Under the pieces are notes generated by a model. It was given only the letters and a program-made list of their open reading frames with translations. It was not told where the DNA came from and searched no databases. A stretch of 64,000 bases of DNA from Candidatus Borrarchaeum weybense (GTDB lineage: Archaea; Asgardarchaeota; Sifarchaeia; Borrarchaeales; Borrarchaeaceae), in contig JAHQJS010000005.1 in assembly GCA_019057385.1 (NCBI GenBank), positions 105,481-169,480 on the forward strand. The letters run 5' to 3'. The position numbers and the translations under genes are program-made. This document shows positions 1 through 8,843 of this stretch, piece by piece; the stretch's first letter is position 1; each line of letters opens with the position of its first letter.

Positions 1-266
1 GCAGGAACTACACCGCCTCTTTTCTCAGGATTTTCAATATAGAAATAATAAGCGAATGAAATAAACTGTTCCATAGGGAATGGAATAATAGACTTACCCT
101 CCACACTAGATGTTTTTCCTTTTTCTTCTACACCTATAAAACAAATCGTCATGATTTTAATGACCTTATCGTTAATAAAGTCTTCATCTAAAGCATCAGG
201 ATGCCAATAAATAGGTTGAGGTCCAATGTTTTCGTCAATAACTGAATAAATGACACCACGAACCAC
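1..266 (-). CDS. Partial hypothetical protein, cut by the window edge
   Basis: The minus-strand frame is open from just after the stop of the upstream GH57 gene to position 1 and runs off the window. The translation reads like a real folded protein (for example GVIYSVIDENIGPQPIYWH, then a hydrophobic IMTICFIGVEE strand and a FISFAYYFYIE strand). There is no ATG. A GTG at 264-266 is the best conventional start; the frame is open up to 299. The short alternating strands recall the small longin- or roadblock-like proteins common in Asgard genomes, but that is only an impression. It probably shares a transcript with the GH57 gene, whose stop lies about 27 bases before the GTG. Confidence 0.5.
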   Translation of the reverse strand, partial: MVRGVIYSVIDENIGPQPIYWHPDALDEDFINDKVIKIMTICFIGVEEKGKTSSVEGKSIIPFPMEQFISFAYYFYIENPEKRGGVVP

Positions 267-292
267 TTTAAGTGCCTCAAAGAGATCGATTT

Positions 293-1489
293 TTATTTTT
301 TATGTCCATGTGAAACATCTAATTGTACTGACTTCCACAGATCATCCAGTTGTCTTTCTACCCATCCTAACTCATAGAGAATCTTTTCACAATCTTGGTA
401 AAATACATCTCGTGTGTGAGCATTTGAGTATTTTTTGTGAAAAAGCCCAATATCTAACAAACGACGATAAATCAGCCATCTGTATTTATCTATTTGATTA
501 AGTTTTATAGCGATGAGTTGCTGAAACAAGGAATCAGCATTATAAATTGGTTTTTTGTGCTTAATGAAGTTTTCTAACTTAAAATAGAGCAGTTCAACAC
601 ATTGATATCTCATCAATACTGCATTTCTGCGAATCCACATTTTGTGAAAAAAGCTGTCATCAAAGAAAATACTCAGGTCTTCAGCCCATGTTGTGATACC
701 ATCAAAGGAATATGATCCTACAACTGGAGATTTATTCAGAAGTTCATTTGCATGCCAAATAGAGATATCTGTTCTTTGTGATTCTTTCTCAAATATATAC
801 CATAATAATGAAAAATAGACATCCGAACGATAATATCCAAAGGTTTCTGCATCAAGTGCAATAAGTAAAGGAGAAAGATGATTCTTGTGTGTTACCTTAT
901 CAAGGATTTGTTCGGCACGAGGCCATCCATGACTTAAAGCATAACTAAGGTCACGATTTCTTGGGAAAAGCTTCATTTCTGTTCCATAGAACTCACAATT
1001 ATAAATACCCCCAAGATCTTGCTTGTCAAAAGCGATGGGATCTCCATCCACAATAATATAGCTAAGTCCTAACTCTGACAATGTGGGCACAATATCTTTT
1101 GCAAAAATCAATTCTGGGGGAAAAAATCCTGTTGGCGTAATCCCAAAAGAGTCACGTATCATTTTTAGATGATGAAAAGTCTGTTCTTTTAACAGACCAT
1201 CTGGTGTAAAGATAGAGGGGGCCTGGTGAAAGGGGGAAGTCATCAGTTCAAGAACCTGGGAATCAACTAATTCCCCTATTAGACTGAAAAGATCATCTCT
1301 TTTCCTCTCAAACCATTTTAATAACGCACCAGTAATATTTGCGGTGATTCTGACAGGGCTAAAGTTGTGTTCTAAATCTCGAATTAAATATAGTAGTCTT
1401 TCATAGCACTTTTTACAAATTTCGAAAAAGATTTCGTCAGGACCGTAATAAGGATAATGAAAATGAAGTAATAGTGCGATATCTGTCAT
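293..1489 (-). CDS. Glycoside hydrolase family 57-like protein
   Basis: This 398-residue protein has the layout of a GH57 (alpha-amylase / glucanotransferase-like) catalytic barrel. The N-terminus has HFHYPYYG, the counterpart of the family HxHQP motif. FFPPEL and the following GLSYIIVDGD correspond to the strand bearing the nucleophile Glu, and LDAETFGYY to the DxETFG motif that carries the acid Asp. It is about the minimal length for the family. The substrate cannot be read from sequence; GH57 members act on alpha-glucans. It is transcribed away from radA and has no carbohydrate-transport neighbours. A second, better conserved GH57 gene lies at 4290. Confidence 0.75.
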   Translation of the reverse strand: MTDIALLLHFHYPYYGPDEIFFEICKKCYERLLYLIRDLEHNFSPVRITANITGALLKWFERKRDDLFSLIGELVDSQVLELMTSPFHQAPSIFTPDGLLKEQTFHHLKMIRDSFGITPTGFFPPELIFAKDIVPTLSELGLSYIIVDGDPIAFDKQDLGGIYNCEFYGTEMKLFPRNRDLSYALSHGWPRAEQILDKVTHKNHLSPLLIALDAETFGYYRSDVYFSLLWYIFEKESQRTDISIWHANELLNKSPVVGSYSFDGITTWAEDLSIFFDDSFFHKMWIRRNAVLMRYQCVELLYFKLENFIKHKKPIYNADSLFQQLIAIKLNQIDKYRWLIYRRLLDIGLFHKKYSNAHTRDVFYQDCEKILYELGWVERQLDDLWKSVQLDVSHGHKK

Positions 1490-1686
1490 TTAAACTCCAC
1501 AATGTTTTTTTTAATACTTAATATTTTATTTTGGTCAAATAGATTCTAGGTGAAATAATTGCAATCATTTCTTTTCTAGATTGTGGATGATCTTCTAAAT
1601 ATAGAGTTAGATTTTTGTAAAGAAGCATTTTTAACCTGACCTACTTAAATTGCATAAACATTAGCCTCAGTCAGGAGGAGGCCATC

Positions 1687-1932
1687 ATAAAAGAAATCCT
1701 TTATAAGCTTTCAAAAATCGATAATGCAAGAATAATTGGTGTAAATACCACCGAAAAAGAAGTACATATAGAATTGTTTGTTCCAAAGGTTATGGAAGAA
1801 ACTCAAGAAAATGGACAAATAAACAAGATAGTTAAAGAGATATCTAAGATCATAGATGAAGGATCATCCCAAAGACATTCAATAAAGGTCAAAGGTGCGG
1901 TTATTTCTATAAAAATTCCAGTTTTTAAATAG
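1687..1932 (+). CDS. Small hypothetical protein with apparent non-AUG start
   Basis: An open frame of about 81 codons gives a convincing soluble protein: ILYKLSKIDNARIIGVN, then EVHIELFVPKV, then a charged helix and a KGAVISIKIPVFK end. There is no ATG, GTG or TTG near the N-terminus. A strong AGGAGG at 1673-1678 is followed by ATC (1684) and ATA (1687) in frame at 5 and 8 bases, the normal spacing for initiation. I set the start at ATA 1687, but ATC 1684 is equally possible. The family is not recognised. The gene converges with radA, which is on the other strand. Confidence 0.5.
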   Translation: MKEILYKLSKIDNARIIGVNTTEKEVHIELFVPKVMEETQENGQINKIVKEISKIIDEGSSQRHSIKVKGAVISIKIPVFK

Positions 1933-1988
1933 AAAGAAGAAAAAGTTTGTGTAAGATTATCTTGTGCTTTTTTGTTTTGTTTTAAACA

Positions 1989-2924
1989 TCAGGGGTCTCC
2001 AATGCCATCTTCCTTGATCACAAATACGGCTTCAGATTCAGGAAGGCAGGGGCTATCTACTACTCTTGCAACGCGTCGATCACCCTTGGATTTGCGCAGG
2101 TACACACGCGTGGTACAGGCATGAGCAACAATATGTCCACCGACTGGGGCTGTAGGATCGCCAAAGAACATATCTGGTCGAGCCATCACCTGGTTGGCCA
2201 CCACTACCGCTAAATGATGAACTTCTGCAAGACGAAGCAGTTGATGCAAGTGCTTATTAAGTTTCTGCTGTCTTTCTGCTAGTGTACCGCGCCCAATGTA
2301 TTCGCTTCTGAAGTAACTGGTCAGAGCATCCACTATAACCAGTTTAATGTTTTTTTCCTGAATGATATTAGGGGCTTCTTCTATAAGTAAAATCTGATGA
2401 TCACTATTATACGCTCTTGCATAGACAACATTTTGTAATGCAGAATCAATCTCAAGATCTTCTTTTTCCATCATTTGAACAAGGCGCTCTGGACGGAATG
2501 TACCCTCTGTATCGACATATAAGGCTCCGCCGCCTAATCCTCCTTTTTCAGGAGGAAGTTGGGTCTTTATACATAGTTCGTGGCAAATCTGTGTCTTGCC
2601 CGATCGAAAAGGTCCGTAAAATTCAGTAATACCATTAGTTTCTATGCCGCCGCCTAGAACTGCGTCTAATTGTTCACTACCTGTGGTTATACGCCCTACA
2701 ACTTTTCGAATTTCATAAAATTCCAAGGCGGTGGAATAACCAATCTCTAATTGTTCTCGCGCCGATTGTATTATCTTCTGGGCGGTGCTTTCGCCAATAT
2801 CGACAGTTGTAGACAGTTCTTTGGGTGCAGCGACAGCTAATGTTTCGAGAGAAGTGTATCCTGCTTCTTTCAATTTTGCTGCTGTAGCGGGGCCTACACC
2901 GGGCAGTTCCTCTAATTCAACCAT
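1989..2924 (-). CDS. radA: DNA repair and recombination protein RadA
   Basis: Archaeal RecA/Rad51 recombinase, 311 residues. It forms nucleoprotein filaments on single-stranded DNA and catalyses strand exchange. An N-terminal helix-hairpin-helix region (LPGVGPATAAKLKEAG, residues 7-22) precedes the ATPase core. Walker A is GPFRSGKT (104-111), where most relatives have GEFRSGKT. Walker B is LVIVDAL (about 195-201). The L2 region and an ATP-cap region with GGHIVAHACTTRVYLRK follow. Length is normal for RadA and there is no intein. GGTGAT upstream of the ATG at 2924 is a good ribosome binding site. It stands alone. Confidence 0.97.
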   Translation of the reverse strand: MVELEELPGVGPATAAKLKEAGYTSLETLAVAAPKELSTTVDIGESTAQKIIQSAREQLEIGYSTALEFYEIRKVVGRITTGSEQLDAVLGGGIETNGITEFYGPFRSGKTQICHELCIKTQLPPEKGGLGGGALYVDTEGTFRPERLVQMMEKEDLEIDSALQNVVYARAYNSDHQILLIEEAPNIIQEKNIKLVIVDALTSYFRSEYIGRGTLAERQQKLNKHLHQLLRLAEVHHLAVVVANQVMARPDMFFGDPTAPVGGHIVAHACTTRVYLRKSKGDRRVARVVDSPCLPESEAVFVIKEDGIGDP

Positions 2925-3313
2925 ACTATCACCTTATCACACTTTATGTTGGCTTCATGGTCTTTAAACAAAACTGAGGGGTAAGTGAAAGTAAAACTAT
3001 TTTACATATGAATAGGCATCCCTGAAACAAGAAATTCGCCTTATACTACAAATCCTATGTTTTTAAAATAACCCTCATCATATATTTTCTCTTTATGGTT
3101 AATTTTAATCTCATGAAAATGTTGTTAAACTGCCTCCTTAAATTTTCAATTCTCAAATAACTATCCAATGCTTGTTCCGCACTCCAAAAGTATTTAACTA
3201 AAATAGAAAAACCTTAATTAGTTTTGTGTTCTATAAGGAAGGCAAAATCTCACTAAGCAACGCTGCAAAAATTTTACCATCTTTACGCATTGGAAAAGGA
3301 GTTTAATAGTGAA
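2925..3313. other. Intergenic region radA to radical SAM gene
   Basis: AT-rich divergent promoter region. It holds the radA ribosome binding site and a TTTAAA element near 2964. It also holds a minus-strand open frame at 3055-3204, listed separately. No RNA gene or repeat is visible. Confidence 0.5.
3055..3204 (-). pseudogene. Possible remnant or small ORF of about 50 codons
   Basis: A minus-strand frame reads ILVKYFWSAEQALDSYLR, then IENLRRQFNNIFMRLKL, then a basic end and stop. The amphipathic, aromatic-rich composition is protein-like, but there is no ATG; the frame opens with ATT and is preceded by a stop. It could be the tail of a decayed gene, perhaps a transposase, or a small gene with an unusual start. 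I cannot assign a family. Confidence 0.25.
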
Positions 3314-4285
3314 ATGCAACTGCTAATGCCAACAAGTTGTGCATTCGCAATCACCTATAAATGTAACTCTAGGTGCACAATGTGCAACATTTGGCAGAAA
3401 TATGAAAAAGATCCTCAGGCATATCAAAAGGAAATTCGAAGTGACCAATTCTTCGCGTTTGTAAAGAAATGGCAAACCATTACATCATATAATATTGTTG
3501 GAGGAGAACCTTTTTTAAGCCCATATATCGAAGATGCAGCTTTGTTTTTACTTTCAAACGGAAAAAACTTTACCGTTACAACTAATGGTGTCCTATCATC
3601 CAAAATCACTGATTTTGTTACAAAATTGTCTACATTTCCTCAACAGTATGGTATCTCGATCTCTCTTGATGCAATTGGCGAAATTCATGATAAAATGCGA
3701 GGCAGAAGAAAATCATATGAAAGGGCAATGCAGACGCTAAAAAACTTAATACAAACAAAAGAAAACGGTTCGAATATTCGACTTTCAATACATTTTACTT
3801 TATCGCCCCTCAACTACAGCCAATTGTGGCAAGTATATGAATTGACCAAAGAATTAAAGCTTGGTTTTCGTTTCAATTTTATGGCATACAGCGATTTTTA
3901 CTTTGAAAACAAAGATACACGCATGAAATTTACTGAAACTCAATTTAATATTATAGAAAACCAGATAAACAAGATTATTTCTGATGAAAGAAATGGAAAG
4001 AATACAAACGATAAATTAGAAAAACGTCATGCTCATTTTCGAGCAATGCTAGCCTATGAAAAAAACCAGGTGAAAAATATGTTATGCACGGCGTATACAA
4101 CACACATGTATCTTGATCCCTATGGGGCGATTTACCCGTGCTGTTTTTTAAATAAAAAAGTTGGAACTATAGATGATCCTCCAGAAGTCGTATGGGCAAA
4201 TGAAGAACTTAAAGAGTTTATTAAATGTGATTGCAAATGTAATATCTGCCCACATTGGTTTGAAAGTGTTTGTCTTATGAGTTGA
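3314..4285 (+). CDS. Radical SAM protein with C-terminal cysteine cluster
   Basis: The radical SAM cluster motif CNSRCTMC lies near the N-terminus (AITYKCNSRCTMCNIWQ). A GGEPF loop and a SISLDAIG strand typical of the AdoMet radical barrel follow. The C-terminal part holds further cysteines (CTAYTTHMYLDPYGAIYPCC and CDCKCNICP), an arrangement like SPASM or twitch domains that bind auxiliary Fe-S clusters. The substrate is unknown. I chose ATG 3314, with AAAGGAG about 12 bases upstream; a TTG at 3290 would add eight residues. The stop lies four bases before the next GH57 gene, so the two are almost certainly co-transcribed and probably act in one pathway. Confidence 0.85.
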   Translation: MQLLMPTSCAFAITYKCNSRCTMCNIWQKYEKDPQAYQKEIRSDQFFAFVKKWQTITSYNIVGGEPFLSPYIEDAALFLLSNGKNFTVTTNGVLSSKITDFVTKLSTFPQQYGISISLDAIGEIHDKMRGRRKSYERAMQTLKNLIQTKENGSNIRLSIHFTLSPLNYSQLWQVYELTKELKLGFRFNFMAYSDFYFENKDTRMKFTETQFNIIENQINKIISDERNGKNTNDKLEKRHAHFRAMLAYEKNQVKNMLCTAYTTHMYLDPYGAIYPCCFLNKKVGTIDDPPEVVWANEELKEFIKCDCKCNICPHWFESVCLMS

Positions 4286-4289
4286 TACC

Positions 4290-5579
4290 ATGAAAAAGGA
4301 TAATCTGACCTCTGTTTGTTTCTATTTTGAAGTACATCAGCCTTTTCGATTGCGAAAAGATTTTCATGTCAAAAGATTTTCACTGCTTGGTCGTTCTTTA
4401 TTTGATCAATATTTTGACGATGATGTTAATAAGGCCTTATTCAATAGAATTGCAGAAAAATGCTATTTACCCACAAATGAAATTCTGTTGAAAAAAATTG
4501 ACCAGTTCAAAAAGGAACGCCGCCAATTCAAGGTATCATTTGGATTAACAGGGCTTTTTATTGAACAATGCGAGCGCTACAATACAGACCTACTAGACTC
4601 ATTTAAGCAACTTGTTGATACGGGATGTGTTGAGCTACTAAACGAAACGTATTATCACTCAATATGTAGTCTATATGATGTAGAGCGAGAAGAATTCATA
4701 GACCAAGTGGCTTTACATCAACAATTGATTCAAGATGTTTTCAGTTACAAACCTACAGCCTTCATCAATACTGAATGCTTATATAATAACAGTATTGCGC
4801 GGGTAGTAGAAGAAATGGGCTATAAAGTCATCCTGACTGAAGGAGTCGATTGGGTTTTAAGTAACTGGAAATCACCAAATTTTGTATATAAACCACCTTC
4901 TAATTTCTGTAAGCGCTTACGAGTTTTGTTGAGGAATTATCGATTAACGGATGATATTGGTTTTAGATTTTCTTCGCGGGACTGGGCAGAGTGGCCTCTT
5001 ACTGCAGGTAAATACGCCTCATGGTTATCCGCAACTTCAGGACAATGTATTAATCTATTCATGGACTATGAGACCTTTGGAGAACATCATTGGACAGATT
5101 CAGGGATCCATTGGTTTTTACAGGCGCTCCCTGATGAAATTTTCAAACATAAATCCCTTGATTTCGCCACACCAAGCGAAATTGTTGAAGAAAATGCTTC
5201 AATTGGTGGTGAAATTAGTATAGGAGACTATGAAACAATTTCATGGGCCGATGAGGAACGAAGTACCGAGAGTTGGATTGGGAATTGGATGCAACAAGAA
5301 ATTTATCGAGAGTTATTGGCTTTGGAAAAACCAGTGAAAGCAATTGCTGATAAATCTTTAATTCAAATATGGCGAAATTTACAGGCGAGTGATCATCTTT
5401 ATTACCTAGCAACCTTTGGTGGAGGACCTGGAGAAGTTCATAGTTATTTTAGTCCCTATCATACTCCTTTTGAAGCGTATTCAGTTTATGTCAGAATACT
5501 TGCAGATTTCGCACGAGTTGTGAACGAACGAAAAAAAAAGCAAACTGACGAACAAAATGAGTTAGAAAAGATTTCTTAG
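4290..5579 (+). CDS. Glycoside hydrolase family 57 (alpha-amylase-type)
   Basis: This 429-residue GH57 enzyme is predicted to hydrolyse or transfer alpha-glucan chains. The motifs are clear: FYFEVHQPFRLR (HxQP), a WxE-like region, FINTECLYN with the nucleophile Glu, and FMDYETFGEHHW with the acid Asp. The later ATFGGGPGEVHSYFSPYHTP block matches the C-terminal part of GH57 alpha-amylases. The last 20 residues are lysine- and glutamate-rich. There is no signal peptide, so it is cytoplasmic. It follows the radical SAM gene by four bases. It is closer to the family consensus than the GH57-like protein at 293-1489. Confidence 0.92.
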   Translation: MKKDNLTSVCFYFEVHQPFRLRKDFHVKRFSLLGRSLFDQYFDDDVNKALFNRIAEKCYLPTNEILLKKIDQFKKERRQFKVSFGLTGLFIEQCERYNTDLLDSFKQLVDTGCVELLNETYYHSICSLYDVEREEFIDQVALHQQLIQDVFSYKPTAFINTECLYNNSIARVVEEMGYKVILTEGVDWVLSNWKSPNFVYKPPSNFCKRLRVLLRNYRLTDDIGFRFSSRDWAEWPLTAGKYASWLSATSGQCINLFMDYETFGEHHWTDSGIHWFLQALPDEIFKHKSLDFATPSEIVEENASIGGEISIGDYETISWADEERSTESWIGNWMQQEIYRELLALEKPVKAIADKSLIQIWRNLQASDHLYYLATFGGGPGEVHSYFSPYHTPFEAYSVYVRILADFARVVNERKKKQTDEQNELEKIS

Positions 5580-5600
5580 AAGAGCTTTTTCAATTTTTTT

Positions 5601-5741
5601 TTAAATAGTCTTCCAGAAGCCACAAGAACAGCGTAAAAGACGGTTTAATTTATAAAGTAAAGCTCCACATCTAGGACAGTGACCATATAAAGAAATATTC
5701 AACTCTGAATGAGTCTTAGTAGAATGAAAATTGCTGCTCAC
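5601..5741 (-). CDS. Small CPxCG zinc-ribbon protein
   Basis: A 46-residue minus-strand frame begins with GTG at 5739-5741 and ends TAA. It contains HCPRCGALLYKLNRLLRCSC, two closely spaced CxxC/CxC knuckles that would bind one zinc ion, followed by GFWKTI. Such zinc-ribbon microproteins are frequent in archaea; functions are mostly unknown, with nucleic-acid or protein contacts likely. It converges with the GH57 gene and is transcribed away from the transporter. The cysteine pattern makes it convincing despite its length. Confidence 0.6.
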   Translation of the reverse strand: MSSNFHSTKTHSELNISLYGHCPRCGALLYKLNRLLRCSCGFWKTI

Positions 5742-5882
5742 GGTTTATCAAGCATAATAATATATTTCTACCTTATAAGGATAAGAGAGGCTTTCATGTA
5801 AGTGAAAAAAGCAAAAGAAGAACTCTTAGAAACGTAAACGTGTTACAAATTTGTTTAAGGGTAATCCTAATTGGTGAGAATG

Positions 5883-6773
5883 ATGGATAGAAAGACACTT
5901 TCTTTGATCTTAATTCTAACAGCGATATGGGGTACCGGCCCAGTTACTGCACGATTTCTTGTGGGAGTTTCAGGGGAGATCACCCCAACTGACCTTACTC
6001 TCTTGAGGTGGGTGATTGCGTTCATTTTCCTATTTGTACTACTTTGTAGAACTCAAAGTTTTAACGAATCAAAACTTTCATTTAGGGCAGATTGGTTGAA
6101 TTTTCTGGCTATTGGCGCCGCAAATGCAGCATTTGGTTTATTGTTTTTGTTTGGAGTCAGTTTGAGTTTTGCTGTAAATGCTGCACTTTTAACAAATCTT
6201 CATCCTATTTTTATAGCTATTTTAGCACATGTTTTATTAAACGAAAAAACTGGAATCAAGCAATCTCTTGGAATTTTTTCAGCAATAATTGGAATGCTGG
6301 TAGTTGTAACGCAAGGTGATTTTTCATCATTAGTTCTTTCAGGACAGTTTATTGGAGATTTTCTATTAATACTTTCAGCTTTGGCGTGGTCTATTCAATC
6401 TCTTCTCGCCAGGAAACATGTTAAGACGTACGGAGGATTACAAACTCTTGCTTTAAGTGCTCCATTCACCATTATAATCTTGATTCCATTTGCAGTTATT
6501 TTAGGAAATATGCAGACGATATTCACCGTATCTCTGATTGGATGGCTTTTGATATTGCACTTCAGTTTGGGTATTTCTGGAATAGGTTATGTTTTATGGT
6601 TCTTAATTCTTCGTAGAATCGAAACCGCAAAGGCCAGCGTATCAATATTAATAGTCCCTTTATATACGATAATCTTCGCAAATATATTCTTAAACGAACC
6701 AATTACATTGATGGTAGTTATTGGAACGGTGTTTGTATTGACAGGTATTTATTTGGTTCAAAAAGCTAAGTAG
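5883..6773 (+). CDS. EamA/DMT-family transporter
   Basis: An integral membrane protein of about 296 residues with ten predicted hydrophobic helices in two EamA repeats. The first repeat begins LSLILILTAIWGTGPVTARFL. A conserved NAAFGLLFLFG stretch and the NAALLTNLHPIFIAILA helix follow, and the second repeat ends with IVPLYTIIFANIFLNEP. The family exports metabolites, amino acids or drugs; the substrate cannot be told. ATG 5883 follows GGTGA at 5873-5877 at good spacing. It is transcribed alone. Confidence 0.9.
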   Translation: MDRKTLSLILILTAIWGTGPVTARFLVGVSGEITPTDLTLLRWVIAFIFLFVLLCRTQSFNESKLSFRADWLNFLAIGAANAAFGLLFLFGVSLSFAVNAALLTNLHPIFIAILAHVLLNEKTGIKQSLGIFSAIIGMLVVVTQGDFSSLVLSGQFIGDFLLILSALAWSIQSLLARKHVKTYGGLQTLALSAPFTIIILIPFAVILGNMQTIFTVSLIGWLLILHFSLGISGIGYVLWFLILRRIETAKASVSILIVPLYTIIFANIFLNEPITLMVVIGTVFVLTGIYLVQKAK

Positions 6774-6853
6774 TTGATGCGTCGAACCATTTTATACGAA
6801 TTGGATCAGGTTCATATGGTCCAAATGGGGATTTGATGCAGAAAAATTTGCAA

Positions 6854-7333
6854 TTACGTCCCATTCTTAAGAGCTATTATTTCTTTAACATCTATAAGTT
6901 TCCATACGTAATTTCTTTCTTCTTTGACTATAGATTCAAGAGGTTCTTCAGGCGAATGACCAAGGGCTTTCAGGATATTCTTTGAAAGATTCTTATCTTT
7001 AATTAGTTGTACAAATCTTTCCCGTATGGTCTTCTTCTTGTTATCACCCTTCACTTCTACCAAGCGTCCTAAGAGGGTTACAAAGGAATAATCAGAGAGG
7101 TCTCGACTATATCTGTCCACTTCAACGGAAACATTAGGATTTTGCTGGAAAAATTCGATTTTTTTACCATATTTGGTTGACAGAAAAAACATGTGCTTTC
7201 CATCAAAAATGTAAAGAAACGGCGCAATATAGGGATGTTCTTTGCCTTTAAAAGCAATCCGACACACATATTCATCAATAATTAATTGATCATATTCCTT
7301 TCTGTCCATTTGTGGGATTTTTTGAATATCCAT
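6854..7333 (-). CDS. Pyridoxamine 5'-phosphate oxidase-like FMN-binding protein
   Basis: A 159-residue protein of the split-barrel flavin family. The N-terminal part reads MDRKEYDQLIIDEYVCRIAF, followed by YIAPFLYIFDGKHMFFLST, which is the usual core of the fold (strands around the FMN phosphate). VSVEVDRY and the SFVTLLGRLVEV strand follow. Members bind FMN, F420 or haem and reduce varied substrates; genuine PNPOx activity is unlikely in such short archaeal paralogues. No neighbour suggests the substrate. Confidence 0.8.
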   Translation of the reverse strand: MDIQKIPQMDRKEYDQLIIDEYVCRIAFKGKEHPYIAPFLYIFDGKHMFFLSTKYGKKIEFFQQNPNVSVEVDRYSRDLSDYSFVTLLGRLVEVKGDNKKKTIRERFVQLIKDKNLSKNILKALGHSPEEPLESIVKEERNYVWKLIDVKEIIALKNGT

Positions 7334-7527
7334 AGATATCCCTGCATTCCATTAAATTTTCAACAGTTACCTCAATAAATCTTAGACTATAAAACTTATC
7401 AGGATTCATTCTCTTTTTCAACCAATGTTTTGACAGATTCGATGAAGCAAAACACAAAAATGATGATTTCAATAGATATTACAATCAAGATTTTTAGTAA
7501 ATATTGGTAAAAAAGAGTTGAGATTTT

Positions 7528-8430
7528 ATGACGTTCTCAATTATTGGTTATGATCCTAACACAGGTGATTTAGGAGTTGCCGTACAGAGCAAGTTCATGT
7601 GTATTGGAATTGTAACTCCATTTGCGAAAGCAAATGTTGGAGCTCTTGCAACCCAATCTTGGATAAACACAACTTACGGCCCACGAGGGATTGAGATGCT
7701 AGAAACAGGTATGGGCGCGAAACAAGTCTTAAAAAAACTCATATCAACTGATGAAATGCGAGAATATCGTCAAGCAGCGATTATAGATTCCACAGGTGCA
7801 GTTGACGCATTTACAGGAAAGGATTGCTTCTATTGGGCGGGACACATCATTGGAGACAACTTCAGTTGTCAAGGTAATATTTGTTACGAAGGAACAGTTG
7901 AAAGTATGGCTAAGGCATTTGAAACTCAAAAAGGAGATTTAATTGACAAATTGCTTGCAGCAATGAAAGCGGGGGATGAAGAAAGAAGAGGGGACGTTAG
8001 AGGGAAACAAGCTGCTGCGCTTTTGGTTGTGCGTGAAAAAGGTGGTTATGAAGGCCTAAATGATCGTTACGTTGATATTCGAGTTGATGAGCATACAGAA
8101 CCTATTAAAGAACTCTGTAGAATATTTGAACTCTATGATCTGACTTTCCTTGCCAGAGAAGCTACATCAAATTTGTTGACGATTGAAGGAGAAATTTCAA
8201 TAAAAATAAAGCAAATTCTTATAGAACTTGGTTATCTCAATGAGGCTGAAGCAGCGAAAGGGGATGGCTGGGAAAAAGTAGAGAGGGATGCCTTAGAGGC
8301 ATGGATTGGAATTAACAATTTCGAAAGCAAATGGCGTGATGACGGTACGATATGGAAGTCAATCTACGGCTATATGATGAAAGAAAAAGGAACGTCTTTC
8401 GTTTCGCTCAGAAAAATGTCAGAATGGTGA
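7528..8430 (+). CDS. DUF1028 family protein
   Basis: This 300-residue protein has the DUF1028 N-terminal domain: MTFSIIGYDPNTGDLGVAVQ, the FAKANVGALATQSW segment and a GNICYEGTVESMAKAFE block. The family has an Ntn-hydrolase-like fold and unknown substrate. A C-terminal extension of about 90 residues (from HTEPIKELCRI) resembles the peptidoglycan-binding-like tail seen in longer members. The stop codon is the TGA of a TGAACTAC sequence that begins an IS605-type end (see 8429), so the native C-terminus may have been altered by insertion. Confidence 0.85.
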   Translation: MTFSIIGYDPNTGDLGVAVQSKFMCIGIVTPFAKANVGALATQSWINTTYGPRGIEMLETGMGAKQVLKKLISTDEMREYRQAAIIDSTGAVDAFTGKDCFYWAGHIIGDNFSCQGNICYEGTVESMAKAFETQKGDLIDKLLAAMKAGDEERRGDVRGKQAAALLVVREKGGYEGLNDRYVDIRVDEHTEPIKELCRIFELYDLTFLAREATSNLLTIEGEISIKIKQILIELGYLNEAEAAKGDGWEKVERDALEAWIGINNFESKWRDDGTIWKSIYGYMMKEKGTSFVSLRKMSEW

Positions 8431-8477
8431 ACTACCACCCTACAAGTTGGGGGGGTCTTCTTGCGGAGAAGGGATAA
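8429..8477 (+). mobile_element. Solitary IS200/IS605-type right-end hairpin
   Basis: The sequence starts with TGAACTACCACCC, then CTACAAGTTGGGGGG and TCTTCTTGCGGAG. A C-rich arm, short loop, G-rich arm and a TCTTCTTGCGG tail are the pattern of IS605-family right ends in archaea. No transposase gene is attached. Matching ends occur at 27278, 35016 and 35380. It may also act as a transcription terminator for the DUF1028 gene. Confidence 0.6.
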
Positions 8478-8543
8478 AGGGGAGACAAAATAACAATACT
8501 TTGAAAAACTAATGGTGTTTTGTCACAACAAATTATTATTTTG

Positions 8544-8595
8544 ATGGTTAGACTTCTTTAACCATATAAATGGTTGGTTAGATATATATTACCTA
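8544..8595. promoter_or_regulatory. Operator-like repeats and TATA element upstream of small gene
   Basis: TGGTTA half-sites occur at 8544 and, inverted, at 8558-8564. They are followed by a CATATAAATGG TATA-like box and then by TTGGTTAGATATATATTACC at 8574-8593. The last is nearly identical to the reverse complement of the palindrome just after the gene (8841-8862). The sites overlap the expected transcription start, as in autoregulated genes. Confidence 0.5.
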
Positions 8596-8609
8596 TAGGT
8601 GAACCTACT

Positions 8610-8843
8610 ATGAGCATTATCATCAACACCAAATACACAAACAACAAACCCTATTATTACGTGTATGTAGTCTATGGTGAAGGCAATAAAGAAACCCATT
8701 ACATTGGTAGTGCAAAAAACCCAATATCATATGAAAAAGCATTGTATAAAGTCAAAGAGATCCTTAAACAAGAAATGCAGAAGAAACTTCACCATGCGGA
8801 AACACGAGCCGAGAACTTAAAGAATGAATACCTTTCTAAATAG
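8610..8843 (+). CDS. Small hypothetical protein between palindromes
   Basis: A 77-residue protein with ATG at 8610 and GGTGA seven bases upstream. It begins MSIIINTKYTNNKPYYYVYV, has a strand-rich half with HYIGSAKNPISYEKAL, then a lysine- and glutamate-rich helix. The first half resembles the short beta modules that precede archaeal phage-type integrases and DNA-binding proteins, but I do not recognise a family. Matching palindromes on both sides suggest that it is regulated through, or itself binds, those sites. Confidence 0.6.
   Translation: MSIIINTKYTNNKPYYYVYVVYGEGNKETHYIGSAKNPISYEKALYKVKEILKQEMQKKLHHAETRAENLKNEYLSK

Noticed and set aside
7290..7472. 60-codon minus-strand frame upstream of the FMN-binding protein
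   Set aside because: It overlaps the start of that gene in another frame and has no family features.
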